Positions 63,081 through 64,000 of a stretch of 64,000 nt of DNA are shown piece by piece. The notes beneath the pieces are model-generated. The model was not told the origin of the DNA and searched no databases. It saw only the letters and a program-made list of their open reading frames with translations. The DNA lies in assembly GCA_964476155.1 (NCBI GenBank), contig CAYYYS010000006.1:1-64000 (forward strand), in the 5' to 3' direction. Position 1 is the first letter of the stretch. Each line of letters starts with the position of its first letter. The DNA is from JAHIYU01 sp964476155 (GTDB lineage: Bacteria; Krumholzibacteriota; Krumholzibacteriia; LZORAL124-64-63). The position numbers and the translations under genes are program-made.

Positions 63081-64000
63081 ATGTTTCTTTTCAATCCTCA
63101 GCAGTTCGACCCGGGTAACCTGGATGAGACCTCGCGCGAGATCCTGCAAAAGACAATCCGGTTTTTTGAAGAGAAGGGGAAAGTCCGCATCAAGGAAGAC
63201 GATCAACAGCGAGTCTGGTACGCCGACTTTCTGGAGTTCGTGAAAAAAGAACAAGTCTTCGCAACCCTCCTCACGCCCGCACGGTTCGGCACGGGCGCCC
63301 AGCGCTGGGACACGTACCGGATTGCCCGGCTCAACGAAATCCTCGGCTTCTATGGCCTGGCCTACTGGTACACCTGGCAGGTCTCGATCCTCGGTCTGGG
63401 CCCCGTATGGATGTCGAAAAATAAAGGATTGAAACGACGGGCCGCGAATCTTCTGAAGCAGGGCGCCGTCTTTGCCTTCGGTTTGTCCGAGCGGGATCAC
63501 GGCGCGGATGTCTACTCCACCGAGATGATGCTGACGCCCCGGGACGACGGCACCTGGCTGGCCAACGGCTCCAAATACTATATCGGCAACGGCAACGAGG
63601 CTCCGTTGGTGTCGACCCTGGGTAAAATGGCCGACACCGGAGAATTCGTCTTCTTCGCAGCGAATTTCAGGCACGAGAAATACGAGCTGGTCAAGAATGT
63701 CGTGGCCAGCCAGAACTATGTGGCCGAGTTTGCCCTGCACGACTATCCGGTCACTGAGGCCGATATCATTGCCCGTGGTGATGCGGCCTGGGACGCGGCC
63801 ATGAACACCGTCAACATCGGTAAATATAATCTGGGGTGGTCGTCCATCGGCATGTGTACCCACGCTTTCCATGAGTCCATCAACCACGCCTCCGGTCGCA
63901 TCCTCTATGGGAATCCGGTGACCGATTTCCCCCATGTGCGCAACCTCTTCGTCGATGCCTATGTCCGCCTGGTCGCCATGCGTCTTTTCGCCCTTCGCGC
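63081..64000 (+). CDS. acyl-CoA dehydrogenase family protein (partial)
   Basis: This is the first 306 residues of an acyl-CoA dehydrogenase-like flavoprotein that runs off the window. GAVFAFGLSERDHGADVYSTE (FAD-binding middle domain, about residues 129-149), then WLANGSKYYIGNGNEA, are recognisable. The N-terminal helical domain begins FNPQQFDPGNLDETSREIL. AGGAGGAAG lies seven bases before the ATG, 45 bases after the carboxylase gene, so they are co-transcribed. The substrate cannot be told; branched-chain catabolism fits the neighbour. Confidence 0.85.
   Translation, partial: MFLFNPQQFDPGNLDETSREILQKTIRFFEEKGKVRIKEDDQQRVWYADFLEFVKKEQVFATLLTPARFGTGAQRWDTYRIARLNEILGFYGLAYWYTWQVSILGLGPVWMSKNKGLKRRAANLLKQGAVFAFGLSERDHGADVYSTEMMLTPRDDGTWLANGSKYYIGNGNEAPLVSTLGKMADTGEFVFFAANFRHEKYELVKNVVASQNYVAEFALHDYPVTEADIIARGDAAWDAAMNTVNIGKYNLGWSSIGMCTHAFHESINHASGRILYGNPVTDFPHVRNLFVDAYVRLVAMRLFALR

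Overview
This is a GC-rich, gene-dense bacterial chromosomal window. Three secreted proteins end in FlgD-like or type IX-like C-terminal sorting domains, and one of them sits in an operon with a PorV-family outer-membrane protein. Gld-type ABC genes, the alternative complex III (ACIII) and a clade II (Sec-type) nitrous oxide reductase cluster are also present. Together these suggest an uncultured member of the FCB group, something like Krumholzibacteriota or Eisenbacteria. The sequence alone does not fix the phylum.

Layout. (1) 78-5012, minus strand: purine or ureide catabolism, ordered ssnA, ygeY, ygeW and a threonine-synthase-like PLP enzyme. (2) 5109-9601, minus: a Gld-type ABC exporter operon closed by a clear intrinsic terminator. 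(3) 9811-12104, plus: an alkaline-phosphatase-superfamily lipoprotein and a stand-alone NFACT-R protein. (4) 12216-16158, minus: an esterase broken by a frameshift, then an ArsR-controlled operon (arsR, ArsP-like permease, two thioredoxins, CcdA) with a textbook promoter and operator. (5) 16198-22924, minus: secreted proteins, a PorV-like barrel and a 1647-residue zincin-like protein. (6) 23141-24013: an internally deleted IS1380-type element with both terminal inverted repeats. (7) 24081-27523: arsC and acr3, tyrA, and a GNAT acetyltransferase. (8) 27580-49054, plus: the centrepiece, about 21 kb and 20 genes. (9) 49083-50390: 8-oxoguanine deaminase. (10) 50605-52676: an LpoB-like and a COG3014-like lipoprotein. 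(11) 52762-59782: two giant secreted proteins. (12) 59925-64000: a dihydropyrimidinase-family enzyme, an acyl-CoA carboxylase beta subunit and an acyl-CoA dehydrogenase cut by the window end.

The centrepiece joins a complete ACIII set (actABCDEF), a small membrane protein and two cytochrome-oxidase-like genes, followed directly by nosZ, two dihaem cytochromes c and nosBDGHFLY. The two oxidase-like proteins have lost their catalytic metal sites. Subunit II has Ser, Ser and Tyr where CuA needs Cys, Cys and His, but keeps its fused haem c domain. Subunit I keeps the two low-spin haem histidines but has Thr, Thr and Tyr in place of two CuB ligands and the high-spin haem ligand. It also lacks the cross-linked Tyr and the key proton-channel residues. 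No subunit III, subunit IV or SCO gene is present. I infer that ACIII and this inactive oxidase scaffold act as a menaquinol-to-cytochrome-c conduit that feeds N2O reductase rather than O2 reduction.
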